Shown: piece by piece, positions 1 to 7,077 of the stretch
How the letters are laid out: each line of letters begins with the position of its first letter
Position numbering within the stretch: the stretch's first letter is position 1
Source: Caryophanales bacterium
GTDB taxonomy: Bacteria > Bacillota > Bacilli > Exiguobacteriales > Exiguobacteriaceae
Direction of reading: 5' to 3'
DNA length: 64,000 bases
Assembly (NCBI GenBank): GCA_902362975.1
Contig: CABIYO010000007.1
Span: 1 to 64,000 of the forward strand
The notes under the pieces: generated by a model
What the model was told of the DNA's origin: nothing
The model's database searches: none
The model's input: only the letters and a program-made list of their open reading frames with translations
Translations under genes and position numbers: made by a program

Positions 1-198
1 AAAAAGAACAAACTGTAAACCAATGGTGACGAAAACCAAGCACCAAATCGAAAACAAGACTGCAAGACCATGCGAATTTCGCATCAACCGTAGGGACTAC
101 GGGGGTAGCCTTCTAAAATAACTAGTGGTTACACTGGTGTTCGTAGGAATCTCGGCATTTCAATGCTGAGTAGTTCAATACATCAAACCTATATATAT
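1..198. other. Gene-free leader with four consecutive hairpins
   Basis: No open frame or known RNA family was recognised. Four stem-loops follow each other: an ATGCGAA/TTCGCAT stem at 70-84, CCGTAG/CTACGG at 88-102, an ACTAGTG/CACTGGT stem starting near 120, and a CTCGGCATT/AATGCTGAG stem near 151-171. The stretch ends directly at a tRNA-Thr. It could be an rRNA-operon distal spacer or the 3' part of a structured RNA; I cannot tell which. Confidence 0.4.
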
Positions 199-271
199 GC
201 CGGTGTAGCTCAGTTGGTAGAGCATCTGACTTGTAATCAGAGGGTCGAGGGTTCGAATCCTTTCGCCGGCA
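199..271 (+). tRNA. tRNA-Thr (anticodon TGT)
   Basis: Complete cloverleaf: acceptor GCCGGTG pairs with CGCCGGC, the anticodon loop CTTGTAA carries TGT at 232-234, and the T loop is TTCGAAT. The discriminator base is A271. CCA is not encoded, unlike the four following tRNAs, so it must be added by tRNA nucleotidyltransferase. First gene of a five-tRNA cluster. Confidence 0.96.
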
Positions 272-277
272 CTCCTC

Positions 278-361
278 GGGGGGGTAGCGAAGTGGCTAAA
301 CGCGGCGGACTGTAAATCCGCTCCTTCGGGTTCGGCGGTTCGAATCCGCCCCCCCCCACCA
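278..361 (+). tRNA. tRNA-Tyr (anticodon GTA)
   Basis: Class II tRNA with a long variable arm. The acceptor is seven G paired with seven C, the anticodon loop CTGTAAA holds GTA at 312-314, the T stem is GGCGG/CCGCC, and the encoded CCA ends at 361. Only six bases separate it from tRNA-Thr. Confidence 0.96.
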
Positions 362-366
362 GGTTT

Positions 367-442
367 GAGCCATTAGCTCAGTTGGTAGAGCATCTGACTT
401 TTAATCAGAGGGTCGCAGGTTCGAGCCCTGCATGGCTCACCA
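367..442 (+). tRNA. tRNA-Lys (anticodon TTT)
   Basis: Acceptor GAGCCAT pairs with ATGGCTC. The anticodon loop CTTTTAA holds TTT at 400-402, and CCA is encoded at 440-442. Its D and anticodon arms closely resemble those of the tRNA-Thr in this cluster, differing mainly at the anticodon. Confidence 0.96.
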
Positions 443-447
443 TTTTT

Positions 448-522
448 GCGGAAGTAGTTCAGTGGTAGAATACGACCTTGCCAAGGTCGGGGTCGCGGGT
501 TCGAATCCCGTCTTCCGCTCCA
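448..522 (+). tRNA. tRNA-Gly (anticodon GCC)
   Basis: Acceptor GCGGAAG pairs with CTTCCGC. The anticodon stem CGACC/GGTCG encloses loop TTGCCAA with GCC at 480-482. CCA is encoded at 520-522. Confidence 0.96.
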
Positions 523-540
523 TATTCTTATCCCTGTATT

Positions 541-616
541 GGGGCCTTAGCTCAGCTGGGAGAGCGCCTGCCTTGCACGCAGGAGGTCAGCGGTTCGATC
601 CCGCTAGGCTCCACCA
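541..616 (+). tRNA. tRNA-Ala (anticodon TGC)
   Basis: Acceptor GGGGCCT pairs with AGGCTCC with one G-T pair. The anticodon stem CCTGC/GCAGG encloses loop CTTGCAC with TGC at 574-576. CCA is encoded at 614-616. Last gene of the tRNA cluster. Confidence 0.96.
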
Positions 617-627
617 TATGTTTTTTT

Positions 628-658
628 CTTAAGTTAGTGATGACTTAAGTTTTTTTTT
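628..658 (+). terminator. Terminator of the tRNA cluster
   Basis: Stem CTTAAGT (628-634) pairs with ACTTAAG (643-649) and is followed by nine T, just after tRNA-Ala. Confidence 0.85.
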
Positions 659-695
659 GCCTAAAACCATGAACCATTCCATTGAGAGTACAGAG

Positions 696-729
696 AAAGG
701 CAGCCTGCCACCATTCAGGCTGCCTTTTT
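696..729 (+). terminator. Second strong hairpin terminator
   Basis: A 12-bp stem AAAGGCAGCCTG/CAGGCTGCCTTT (696-707 and 716-727) is followed by a T run. It insulates the arginase gene from the tRNA transcript and could work in both directions. Confidence 0.85.
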
Positions 730-755
730 GCATGTTTATTCATCATTCTGCCGAG

Positions 756-785
756 TTGAACCAAACAAATGATAGCGTTTAGAAT
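756..785 (+). promoter_or_regulatory. Candidate SigA promoter of the arginase gene
   Basis: TTGAAC (756-761), an 18-bp spacer and TAGAAT (780-785). A cre-like sequence TGATAGCGTTTAGA (770-783) overlaps it, with two mismatches to the CcpA consensus, so catabolite control is possible but unproven. Confidence 0.55.
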
Positions 786-817
786 TTAATTATCAAGTGT
801 ATAAAGGGGGAATGGCG

Positions 818-1720
818 ATGCAATGGTCATATATTCAAGTGCCGCTGCGTTACGGTCAGGGGAAATTAGGGGTCGATCAAGGACCGACAAAGTTAAATGA
901 AATGGGGATACAACAACTTCTTCCGACAGAAACGGTCAAACATACGATTCGTGTCTTGCCAGAATCTGAAATTCGAGAAAATGAAGAACATTTAAAACGG
1001 GTCGATGGTGTCCTGCATACCGTCACGGAATTAGCAGAAGTCGTACATCGTGAGATTTCAGAAAAACGATTCCCTTTGATCGTTGGGGGCGATCATAGTA
1101 TGGCAATCGGTACTCTTGCTGGATTGGCTCAAACAGGTCCTTATGGAGTCATTTGGGTGGATGCTCACGCTGACTTAAATACAAGCGAAACATCACCGTC
1201 GGGGAATATTCACGGAATGCCACTTGCGGCAGCGATGGGGATGGGCGACGTGCGTCTGACAGAAGTGGGCGGACGTGCCCCGAAGCTATCACCAGAGCAT
1301 TTAGTTTATATTGCCCTGCGTGATATCGATGAAGGAGAAATGAATGAAATCAATCGACTCGGCATCAAAGTCATTACAGTAGAAGAAGTACGTACGCGTG
1401 GCGTGGATGTCATCATGCAAGAGGCATTACGTTATCTTCGTGAACGAGTAGACCGTTTTTATATCAGTTTCGATATGGATAGTCTCGATGCATCCCTCGT
1501 TCCTGGAACAGGTACACCGGTTGACGGCGGTTTAACAGAAGTCGAAGCCAAAGCGATTTTAAAAGAAGCGATGCAAGCAGAAGACTTGATCGCAGTTGAA
1601 CTCGTCGAGTTAAATCCGGCATTAGACAGGGATGACGTGACGGCTCAGTTGGCCTATCGCTTATGTGAAACGATTATAAAATCTAAAGAAAACCTGTTAT
1701 TGGAAGGCGAAACCATCTGA
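818..1720 (+). CDS. rocF: Arginase
   Basis: Hydrolyses L-arginine to ornithine and urea in the cytoplasm, the first step of the arginase route of arginine catabolism. The 300-residue product has the ureohydrolase manganese motifs in order: GGDHS (His at about 93), DAHAD (about 115-119) and FDMDSLD (about 218-224), with SGNIHG between them. The ATG at 818 is preferred over the upstream GTG (797) and ATG (812) because the AAAGGGGG ribosome binding site at 803-810 lies seven bases before it. It is monocistronic, between a terminator and the SigW promoter, the same neighbourhood as in Bacillus chromosomes. No other rocF-pathway gene is in the window. Length and motifs fit arginase rather than agmatinase or formimidoylglutamase. 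Confidence 0.93.
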   Translation: MQWSYIQVPLRYGQGKLGVDQGPTKLNEMGIQQLLPTETVKHTIRVLPESEIRENEEHLKRVDGVLHTVTELAEVVHREISEKRFPLIVGGDHSMAIGTLAGLAQTGPYGVIWVDAHADLNTSETSPSGNIHGMPLAAAMGMGDVRLTEVGGRAPKLSPEHLVYIALRDIDEGEMNEINRLGIKVITVEEVRTRGVDVIMQEALRYLRERVDRFYISFDMDSLDASLVPGTGTPVDGGLTEVEAKAILKEAMQAEDLIAVELVELNPALDRDDVTAQLAYRLCETIIKSKENLLLEGETI

Positions 1721-1781
1721 TTTCCTTACCGTTTCCAAACCCGTTTGCTACAATGGGGATGGAAACTTTTTTTGATTTTTT

Positions 1782-1807
1782 TGAAACTATTTCAACATCA
1801 AGACGTA
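1782..1807 (+). promoter_or_regulatory. SigW-type (ECF) autoregulatory promoter
   Basis: TGAAAC (1782-1787), a spacer of exactly 16 bases and CGTA (1804-1807) match the Bacillus SigW consensus. It lies about 45 bases before the sigW start, so sigW-rsiW is probably driven by its own product. Confidence 0.85.
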
Positions 1808-1850
1808 TATAGAGATGACCGCATGTGTAGCGGAGAGGGGAAGTGGATTG

Positions 1851-2426
1851 ATGGAACGGCTGACCACCCGTTTGGTTGATGAATTGAGGGCGGGGAATCA
1901 CGATTCGTTTGCCGAACTGGTAGAACTATACAAGGATGGCGTCTTTGCAATCGCCTATAAAATTTTGTATGATCGTGGCGAAGCAGAGGACGCTGCCCAA
2001 GAGGCGTTCATTCGTGCCTATACACGAATCGATACGTATGATACGCAATATAAGTTCAAAACATGGCTCTATCGAATCACGACAAACGTTGCCATCGACC
2101 GATTGAGGAAGCGGAAGCCGGAATATTCGATGGATGCCGAAATTGCGGGTACAGACGGTTTGACTTATCAAGACCACTTAGCTGATGAAGCGCCCCAACC
2201 CGATGCCCAAGTGGTTCATCGCGAAATTCGAAGTGAAATGCATGAGGCAATCAAGCAACTTCCAGACAAATATCGCATTCCGTTATTATTAAAATATGTG
2301 GATGATTTGTCGCTTAAAGAAATCAGCGTGATGATCGACATGCCGGTCGCAACGGTTAAGACAAGGATCTTCCGGGGAAGAGAAATGTTAAAAACAATCT
2401 TTCAAAATAGGGAGGGGTTCAATTGA
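1851..2426 (+). CDS. sigW: ECF RNA polymerase sigma factor SigW
   Basis: Extracytoplasmic-function sigma factor directing transcription of envelope-stress and antimicrobial-resistance genes. The 191-residue protein has sigma region 2 at about residues 15-90 (EAEDAAQEAFIRAY, TWLYRITTNVAIDRLRKRKP) and region 4 at about 130-185 (LPDKYRIPLLLKYVDDLSLKE and a helix-turn-helix ending VKTRIFRGRE); the DAEIAGTDGLTY linker is typical of SigW. The ATG at 1851 is chosen because AGAGGGG sits about ten bases upstream; the longer frame from 1815 adds residues not seen in the family. It overlaps rsiW by four bases (TTGA), so the pair is translationally coupled. A SigW consensus promoter lies just upstream. 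Confidence 0.94.
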   Translation: MERLTTRLVDELRAGNHDSFAELVELYKDGVFAIAYKILYDRGEAEDAAQEAFIRAYTRIDTYDTQYKFKTWLYRITTNVAIDRLRKRKPEYSMDAEIAGTDGLTYQDHLADEAPQPDAQVVHREIRSEMHEAIKQLPDKYRIPLLLKYVDDLSLKEISVMIDMPVATVKTRIFRGREMLKTIFQNREGFN

Positions 2427-3058
2427 CTCCTGAAGAAAAAGTACAACAATATTTGGAAGATGGCGTTTTGCCCGAAGAATCTGACGAATTGCGTCAATTG
2501 TTAGAGGACGATGAATTATATGAATCGTATCTACAATATGAACGAATCGACGCAGAACTGAAAGCATTGCCTCGTCCAAAGTTATCAGCAGACTTTACGG
2601 CCCGAGTGATGGCCGCTTTACCTGTAACTCCTGTACAGACAGCACCCGATTCCGTCGTACCGTTTTCAAAACCAGTTCGAAAAGAACGCAAACCGCACTC
2701 GAAACAAATGCAATGGTTGCAACGGCACCCAGGTTTGATTGCGGCCGTACTGTTCTTTAGTTTGATGTCTAGTGCGACACTCGGACTATGGAGCAGTGCT
2801 TCAGAGACGATGACCTATACAAAAGTACCAGGTGTGATCGTATCTGAGAATGAAGTCATTGTCCCTGCAGGTGTCACAGTTGAAAAAGACATCACGGTCC
2901 AAGGTGGCGATTTACGGATTGAAGGTACCGTCAATGGAAACGCGACAGCCGTCAATGGTCGTGCCTATTTAGCGAGTGCCGGTCAAGTGACAGGTGAACT
3001 CGAACAGATCGATCAGATGTTCGAATGGATTTGGTACTCGATGAAACAACTTTTCTAA
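2423..3058 (+). CDS. rsiW: Anti-sigma-W factor RsiW, lacking the zinc motif
   Basis: Membrane-anchored inhibitor of SigW, released in Bacillus by stepwise proteolysis (PrsW, then RasP). The 211-residue protein has a cytoplasmic part (1-102), one membrane segment (about 104-123) and an extracytoplasmic beta-rich domain whose end (ASAGQVTGELEQIDQMFEW) closely resembles Bacillus RsiW. The usual zinc-binding His-x3-Cys-x2-Cys of the cytoplasmic domain is missing: residues 1-60 contain no Cys or His. The conserved helix ADFTARVMAALP remains. The TTG start at 2423 overlaps the sigW stop and is supported by the GGGAGGGG site just before it. A terminator follows. Identity rests on context and the C-terminal domain. 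Confidence 0.9.
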   Translation: MTPEEKVQQYLEDGVLPEESDELRQLLEDDELYESYLQYERIDAELKALPRPKLSADFTARVMAALPVTPVQTAPDSVVPFSKPVRKERKPHSKQMQWLQRHPGLIAAVLFFSLMSSATLGLWSSASETMTYTKVPGVIVSENEVIVPAGVTVEKDITVQGGDLRIEGTVNGNATAVNGRAYLASAGQVTGELEQIDQMFEWIWYSMKQLF

Positions 3059-3080
3059 AGACGCTTCCGGCGTCTTTTTT
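3057..3080 (+). terminator. Terminator after rsiW
   Basis: Stem AAAGACGC/GCGTCTTT (3057-3064 and 3070-3077) followed by T, starting at the rsiW stop codon. Confidence 0.85.
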
Positions 3081-3133
3081 CGTTTCAATCTGGTTTCGTT
3101 TTGATGTGACGCAATGCGTATCTATAAAAATGA

Positions 3134-3142
3134 TGATATAAT
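3134..3142 (+). promoter_or_regulatory. Extended -10 promoter of the cdaA operon
   Basis: A TGA-TATAAT extended -10 element lies 43 bases before the cdaA start. No good -35 is visible at 16-18 bases upstream. Confidence 0.55.
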
Positions 3143-3184
3143 GGAATTTGCACGATTTAGCTAGGTAGTTGAGGAGGGGAGCAT

Positions 3185-4045
3185 TTGCCGCTACTTGAAC
3201 AAGTATCATTTTTCTCATTTTTAAATCTTTCAGAAAACGTACATTGGTACGATTATTTGAATGATGTTTTAGATATCGTCGTCGTCACGTATGTCATTTA
3301 CAAGTTGATGCTGATTGTGCGTGGGACAAAAGCAGTACAACTAATTAAAGGGATTTCCATTATTCTAGTCAGTTGGTTCTTGAGCGGTTTCTTCGGATTG
3401 AAGACGCTCCAGTTCTTGCTAAATCAGGTGATCACGTACGGTCTCCTCGGAATCATCATCATTTTTCAGCCAGAGTTGAGACGGGGTCTTGAGCATCTCG
3501 GACGAACGAGTAACTTATTCAGTCGTACGGGAACGAGTGATGAGGAGCAACAACGACAAATGATTGAAGCCATCGTTAGTTCCGCGCAGTACATGTCAAA
3601 ACGGCGAATCGGTGCATTGATTGCGATTGAACGCGATACGGGATTGAACGAATATGTGGAGACCGGCATTCGTATGGATTCGTATATCACATCCCAGTTG
3701 ATTATTAACATATTCATTCCGAATACGCCCCTTCATGATGGTGCGATGATTATTCAGAACGGGAGGATTGCGGCGGCAGCTTGCTATTTACCACTTTCGG
3801 AAAGTCCACACATCGATAAAGCGCTCGGGACGCGTCACCGGGCAGCCATCGGAGTCAGTGAAGTGACGGATAGTGTCACTTTAACTGTCTCAGAGGAAAC
3901 GGGAGCAGTCTCTCTTGCAATCGCGGGCCGCTTGTATCGAGAACTGGACGAAGAAGCGCTTCGCAATAAATTAATTCAAGAACTCGTCATCGAAGAAAAA
4001 GAGGCGACCCTCTCGTTCTTCGGCAAAAAAGGAGGGGATAAGTAA
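3185..4045 (+). CDS. cdaA: Diadenylate cyclase CdaA
   Basis: Membrane enzyme that condenses two ATP into cyclic di-AMP, the essential second messenger for potassium/osmolyte balance and wall homeostasis. The 286-residue product has three N-terminal hydrophobic segments (about 28-100) and a DAC domain (about 105-270) with the catalytic DGA (185-187) and RHR (217-219) motifs intact. The start is TTG at 3185 behind GAGGAGGGG. It abuts cdaR without a gap (TAA then GTG) and is followed by glmM. In Bacillus and relatives CdaR and GlmM bind CdaA and adjust its activity, so the operon joins c-di-AMP production to wall-precursor synthesis. Confidence 0.95.
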   Translation: MPLLEQVSFFSFLNLSENVHWYDYLNDVLDIVVVTYVIYKLMLIVRGTKAVQLIKGISIILVSWFLSGFFGLKTLQFLLNQVITYGLLGIIIIFQPELRRGLEHLGRTSNLFSRTGTSDEEQQRQMIEAIVSSAQYMSKRRIGALIAIERDTGLNEYVETGIRMDSYITSQLIINIFIPNTPLHDGAMIIQNGRIAAAACYLPLSESPHIDKALGTRHRAAIGVSEVTDSVTLTVSEETGAVSLAIAGRLYRELDEEALRNKLIQELVIEEKEATLSFFGKKGGDK

Positions 4046-5326
4046 GTGATTGATCAGTGGTTACAACATAAGTGGTTTCTCCGCTTCATCGCACTTGCTT
4101 TAGCCGTCCTTTTATACTTAATGGTCGCCGAGACCAGTTCTTCGAATAACGCATCTAGCGCATTGCCAATCGTCGGACAAAGTTCCATGACGCTCGATGT
4201 GCCGGTCGAAGTGTTTTTTGATGAGGTCCAGTATGTCGCATATAATGTTCCAGAAGAGATGCGTGTCGAACTTCAAGGGCCATCTAGTAGTTTAACGATG
4301 ACGAAATTGGTGAAAGATTATCAGGTGTTCGTCGATTTAACCAATCTTGGTACCGGATTCCATCGTGTCCCGGTCGAAGCGCGTGGGTTCGGCGGTGACG
4401 TCAATGTCAAATTAGATCGAGAGACTGTCGAAATTTATATCGATCGGAAACAAACGATTGAAGTGCCTGTGTCGGTGAATCTGTTGAACAAAGATCAATT
4501 ACCGGACGGAAAAGTCGTAGGTGATGTCGAAATCGAACCGTCGACTGTAAAAGTCACAGGAGGCGCGAGTCGGATTCAAAACGTCAAAGAAATCACATTG
4601 AATGTGGATGTTGCCAATCAAAGCCAGACGTTCACTCGTGAGATTCCACCGACTATTTTAGATGCGAATGGAAATCCGTTGAACGTGTCGGTCGATCCGA
4701 ATATCATCACTGTGACCGTTCCGATTTACAATGAAAGTGCGATGATTCCAATCGAGGTCGTCACGAACGGCGAGGTGGCGGATGACTTCCGGTTAGTCGA
4801 TATGTTACTGGGTGGGACGGAAGTCCGTGTTTTCGCACCAAAATCGGTGTTAGATGAACTCGAACGAGTGGAGACGGAACCGATTGAACTTGACGATTTA
4901 ACGAAGTCAGAAAAAGTGACAGCTACCCTTCGTCTTCCGGAAGGGGCAACTTCACTCGGTAAAAAAGAAGTAGAAGTCCAGATTCTCGTTCGTCCAAATG
5001 ATGAGACGAAGGATGATACGGGTGAATTGACGAAGCAGATTCGATTGACCGTCCCAATCACTGTCCGTGGATATGACCGGACGAATTACACGATTCAAAC
5101 GCAAGATGTGGTCAGCGTAACGCTCTCGGGCAAACGTTCCCTTCTTGAAAGCATCTCATCAAACAGCGTCAATGTGACGTTAGATCTGACTGGATTACCG
5201 AGCGGAACACATGCGGTCGATGCAGATTATGAAGTACCAAAAGGCGTGACCGTGATCTCGCCAAAGACAATCGATGTTCAATTGACGGGCGTCGATGAAG
5301 AAACCGAAACATCTTCCATTCAATAA
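4046..5326 (+). CDS. cdaR: CdaA regulatory protein CdaR (YbbR domains)
   Basis: Membrane-anchored extracytoplasmic regulator of CdaA. The 426-residue protein has one N-terminal membrane segment (about 11-28, FIALALAVLLYLMVAE) followed by about four repeated YbbR domains of roughly 80-90 residues each, with recurring VPVEV/VPVSV/VTVPI strands. The GTG start at 4046 immediately follows the cdaA stop, so translation is coupled. Position and architecture match the cdaA-cdaR-glmM operon of Bacillales. No enzymatic motif is expected or seen. Confidence 0.92.
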   Translation: MIDQWLQHKWFLRFIALALAVLLYLMVAETSSSNNASSALPIVGQSSMTLDVPVEVFFDEVQYVAYNVPEEMRVELQGPSSSLTMTKLVKDYQVFVDLTNLGTGFHRVPVEARGFGGDVNVKLDRETVEIYIDRKQTIEVPVSVNLLNKDQLPDGKVVGDVEIEPSTVKVTGGASRIQNVKEITLNVDVANQSQTFTREIPPTILDANGNPLNVSVDPNIITVTVPIYNESAMIPIEVVTNGEVADDFRLVDMLLGGTEVRVFAPKSVLDELERVETEPIELDDLTKSEKVTATLRLPEGATSLGKKEVEVQILVRPNDETKDDTGELTKQIRLTVPITVRGYDRTNYTIQTQDVVSVTLSGKRSLLESISSNSVNVTLDLTGLPSGTHAVDADYEVPKGVTVISPKTIDVQLTGVDEETETSSIQ

Positions 5327-5362
5327 AGATGTTCAATCATACAAAAGTGAGGATTTAATCTT

Positions 5363-6721
5363 ATGGGTAAATATTTTGGAACAGATGGAGTTCGCGGTGT
5401 TGCCAACTCTGAGTTAACTGCGGAATTAGCATATCGTTTAGGTCGTGCGGGTGGCTATGTGTTGTCGAAACATTTGCCAGAAGGCGAACAGCCGAAAGTG
5501 TTGATTGGTCGTGACACACGGATTTCAGGACACATGCTTGAAGGTGCATTGATTGCGGGTCTTCTCTCCATCGGTGCAGAAGTGATGCGTCTCGGTGTCA
5601 TCACAACACCTGGAGTGGCTTACTTGACGAAATCGCTCGATGCGACGGCAGGTGTCATGATTTCGGCATCGCACAACCCGGTGGCGGACAACGGAATCAA
5701 ATTTTTCGGTAGCGATGGTTTCAAATTAGACGATGCAACCGAGCAAGAAATTGAAGATATCTTAGATGCTGCGGAAGATACGCTCCCGCGTCCGACAGGT
5801 AAAGATCTCGGTTTCGTATCGGATTACTACGAAGGTGCGCAAAAGTACCTTCAAATGTTGAAACAAACGGTAGAAGAAGACTTCGATGGTCTTCACATTG
5901 CGCTTGACTGTGCACATGGAGCGACGAGCGGTCTTGCGGCTCGACTGTTTGCGGACTTAGAAGCAAACGTGTCGACAATCGGAAACTCGCCAAACGGTTT
6001 AAATATCAATGAAGGTGTCGGGTCGACACACCCTGAGCACTTGGCTGAGTTCGTTCGTGAAAAAGGAGCGGACATGGGACTTGCCTTTGATGGGGACGGG
6101 GACCGTTTGATCGCGATTGACGAGAACGGTGAAATCGTCGACGGAGACAAGATCATGTATATTTGCGGGAAATACTTGAGTGAAAAAGGGCGTCTCAAAG
6201 ACAACACGATTGTCGCGACGGTCATGAGTAACCTCGGGTTCCATAAAGCCGTAGAAGAAGCGGGCATGACGGCGCTTCAAACAGCGGTAGGTGACCGGTA
6301 TGTCGTCGAAGAAATGAAAAAACACCAATACACGCTCGGTGGCGAACAATCAGGTCACTTGATTTTCCTCGATCACTCGACAACGGGTGACGGTATGTTA
6401 TCTGGCGTGCAATTGGCAGAAATCGTGAAATCGACAGGTCGTAAACTGTCTGAATTGGCAGCGGAGATGCCGGTCTATCCGCAAAAGCTCGTGAACATTC
6501 GTGTGACGAATAAAAACGATGCGATGAACGGAGAGCGTGTCTTGGCGACCATCAAAGAAGCGGAAGCGGAAATGGCTGGAAACGGTCGAATCCTCGTCCG
6601 TGCATCAGGAACAGAACCACTCGTTCGTGTCATGGCTGAAGCCCCGACAGCGGAAGAGTGTGACCGTTACGTTGAAAAAATCGCACAAGTCGTACGCGAA
6701 GATTACGGCGTAGACGGATAA
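5363..6721 (+). CDS. glmM: Phosphoglucosamine mutase GlmM
   Basis: Interconverts glucosamine-6-phosphate and glucosamine-1-phosphate for UDP-GlcNAc and peptidoglycan synthesis. The 452-residue length is normal. Visible motifs are the N-terminal [10 protein letters not shown], the phosphoserine loop ISASHNP (about 100-106), the magnesium loop FDGDGDR (about 240), the sugar-specificity loop GGEQSGH (about 328) and the C-terminal phosphate-binding [11 protein letters not shown]. It is the third gene of the cdaA operon, 36 bases after cdaR, and ends at a strong terminator. It works directly downstream of glmS, which lies next to it under separate control. Confidence 0.96.
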   Translation: MGKYFGTDGVRGVANSELTAELAYRLGRAGGYVLSKHLPEGEQPKVLIGRDTRISGHMLEGALIAGLLSIGAEVMRLGVITTPGVAYLTKSLDATAGVMISASHNPVADNGIKFFGSDGFKLDDATEQEIEDILDAAEDTLPRPTGKDLGFVSDYYEGAQKYLQMLKQTVEEDFDGLHIALDCAHGATSGLAARLFADLEANVSTIGNSPNGLNINEGVGSTHPEHLAEFVREKGADMGLAFDGDGDRLIAIDENGEIVDGDKIMYICGKYLSEKGRLKDNTIVATVMSNLGFHKAVEEAGMTALQTAVGDRYVVEEMKKHQYTLGGEQSGHLIFLDHSTTGDGMLSGVQLAEIVKSTGRKLSELAAEMPVYPQKLVNIRVTNKNDAMNGERVLATIKEAEAEMAGNGRILVRASGTEPLVRVMAEAPTAEECDRYVEKIAQVVREDYGVDG

Positions 6722-6733
6722 AATGTTCAAAAC

Positions 6734-6782
6734 CGGAAACAAAAAGGGAATCCACATCGGATTCCCTTTTTGTTTCCGTTTT
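6734..6782 (+). terminator. Long terminator between glmM and glmS
   Basis: A 20-bp stem CGGAAACAAAAAGGGAATCC (6734-6753) pairs perfectly with 6759-6778, then TTTTG. It separates the cdaA-glmM transcript from glmS. Confidence 0.92.
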
Positions 6783-6807
6783 GTCATCGAGAAAACAGCG
6801 GATTTTC

Positions 6808-6836
6808 TTGACGAATGGGGGGGGGATTTGTACTAT
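6808..6836 (+). promoter_or_regulatory. SigA promoter of glmS
   Basis: TTGACG (6808-6813), a 17-bp spacer containing a run of nine G, and TACTAT (6831-6836). Transcription would start near 6843, about 40 bases before the ribozyme cleavage site. Confidence 0.75.
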
Positions 6837-6869
6837 TAAAAGCGTGACCTTGGAAACGGAAGGACACAA

Positions 6870-7026
6870 GAGTACGAACAAGCGCCAGAACTCTGCGGAG
6901 TTGACGAGGTTGGAGGTTATCGAGATTTCGGCGGATGCCTCCTCGTCGCCTGTCACGACGACAAACATGCTTTTAAAACACCCGGGCGACCGGACGGACA
7001 AAGAAGCGTGTACTGACAGCTCTTAG
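6870..7026 (+). ncRNA. glmS self-cleaving ribozyme
   Basis: Glucosamine-6-phosphate-dependent ribozyme in the glmS leader. The conserved core is visible: AGCGCCAGAACT at 6881 with cleavage expected between A6881 and G6882, GACGAGGTTGGAGGTTATCGA at 6903 onward (P2.1/P2.2 core), TTTCGGCGGATGCCTCC ending at 6942, and a peripheral P3/P4 region to about 7026. High GlcN6P makes the RNA cut itself; in Bacillus the 5'-hydroxyl product is then degraded by RNase J, lowering GlmS. The GlmS start is about 50 bases downstream. The exact 3' limit is approximate. Confidence 0.93.
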
Positions 7027-7077
7027 AAAAAGCCCGTTTCCTTTTTCGAGAAATCGAAGAATAGAGGAGATTTGTTT

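Noticed and set aside
432..632. 66-codon open frame across the tRNA genes
   Set aside because: It covers tRNA-Gly and tRNA-Ala completely; its residues are translations of tRNA sequence.
6781..7026. Open frame over the glmS leader
   Set aside because: It coincides with the glmS promoter and ribozyme core; RNA structure explains the sequence.
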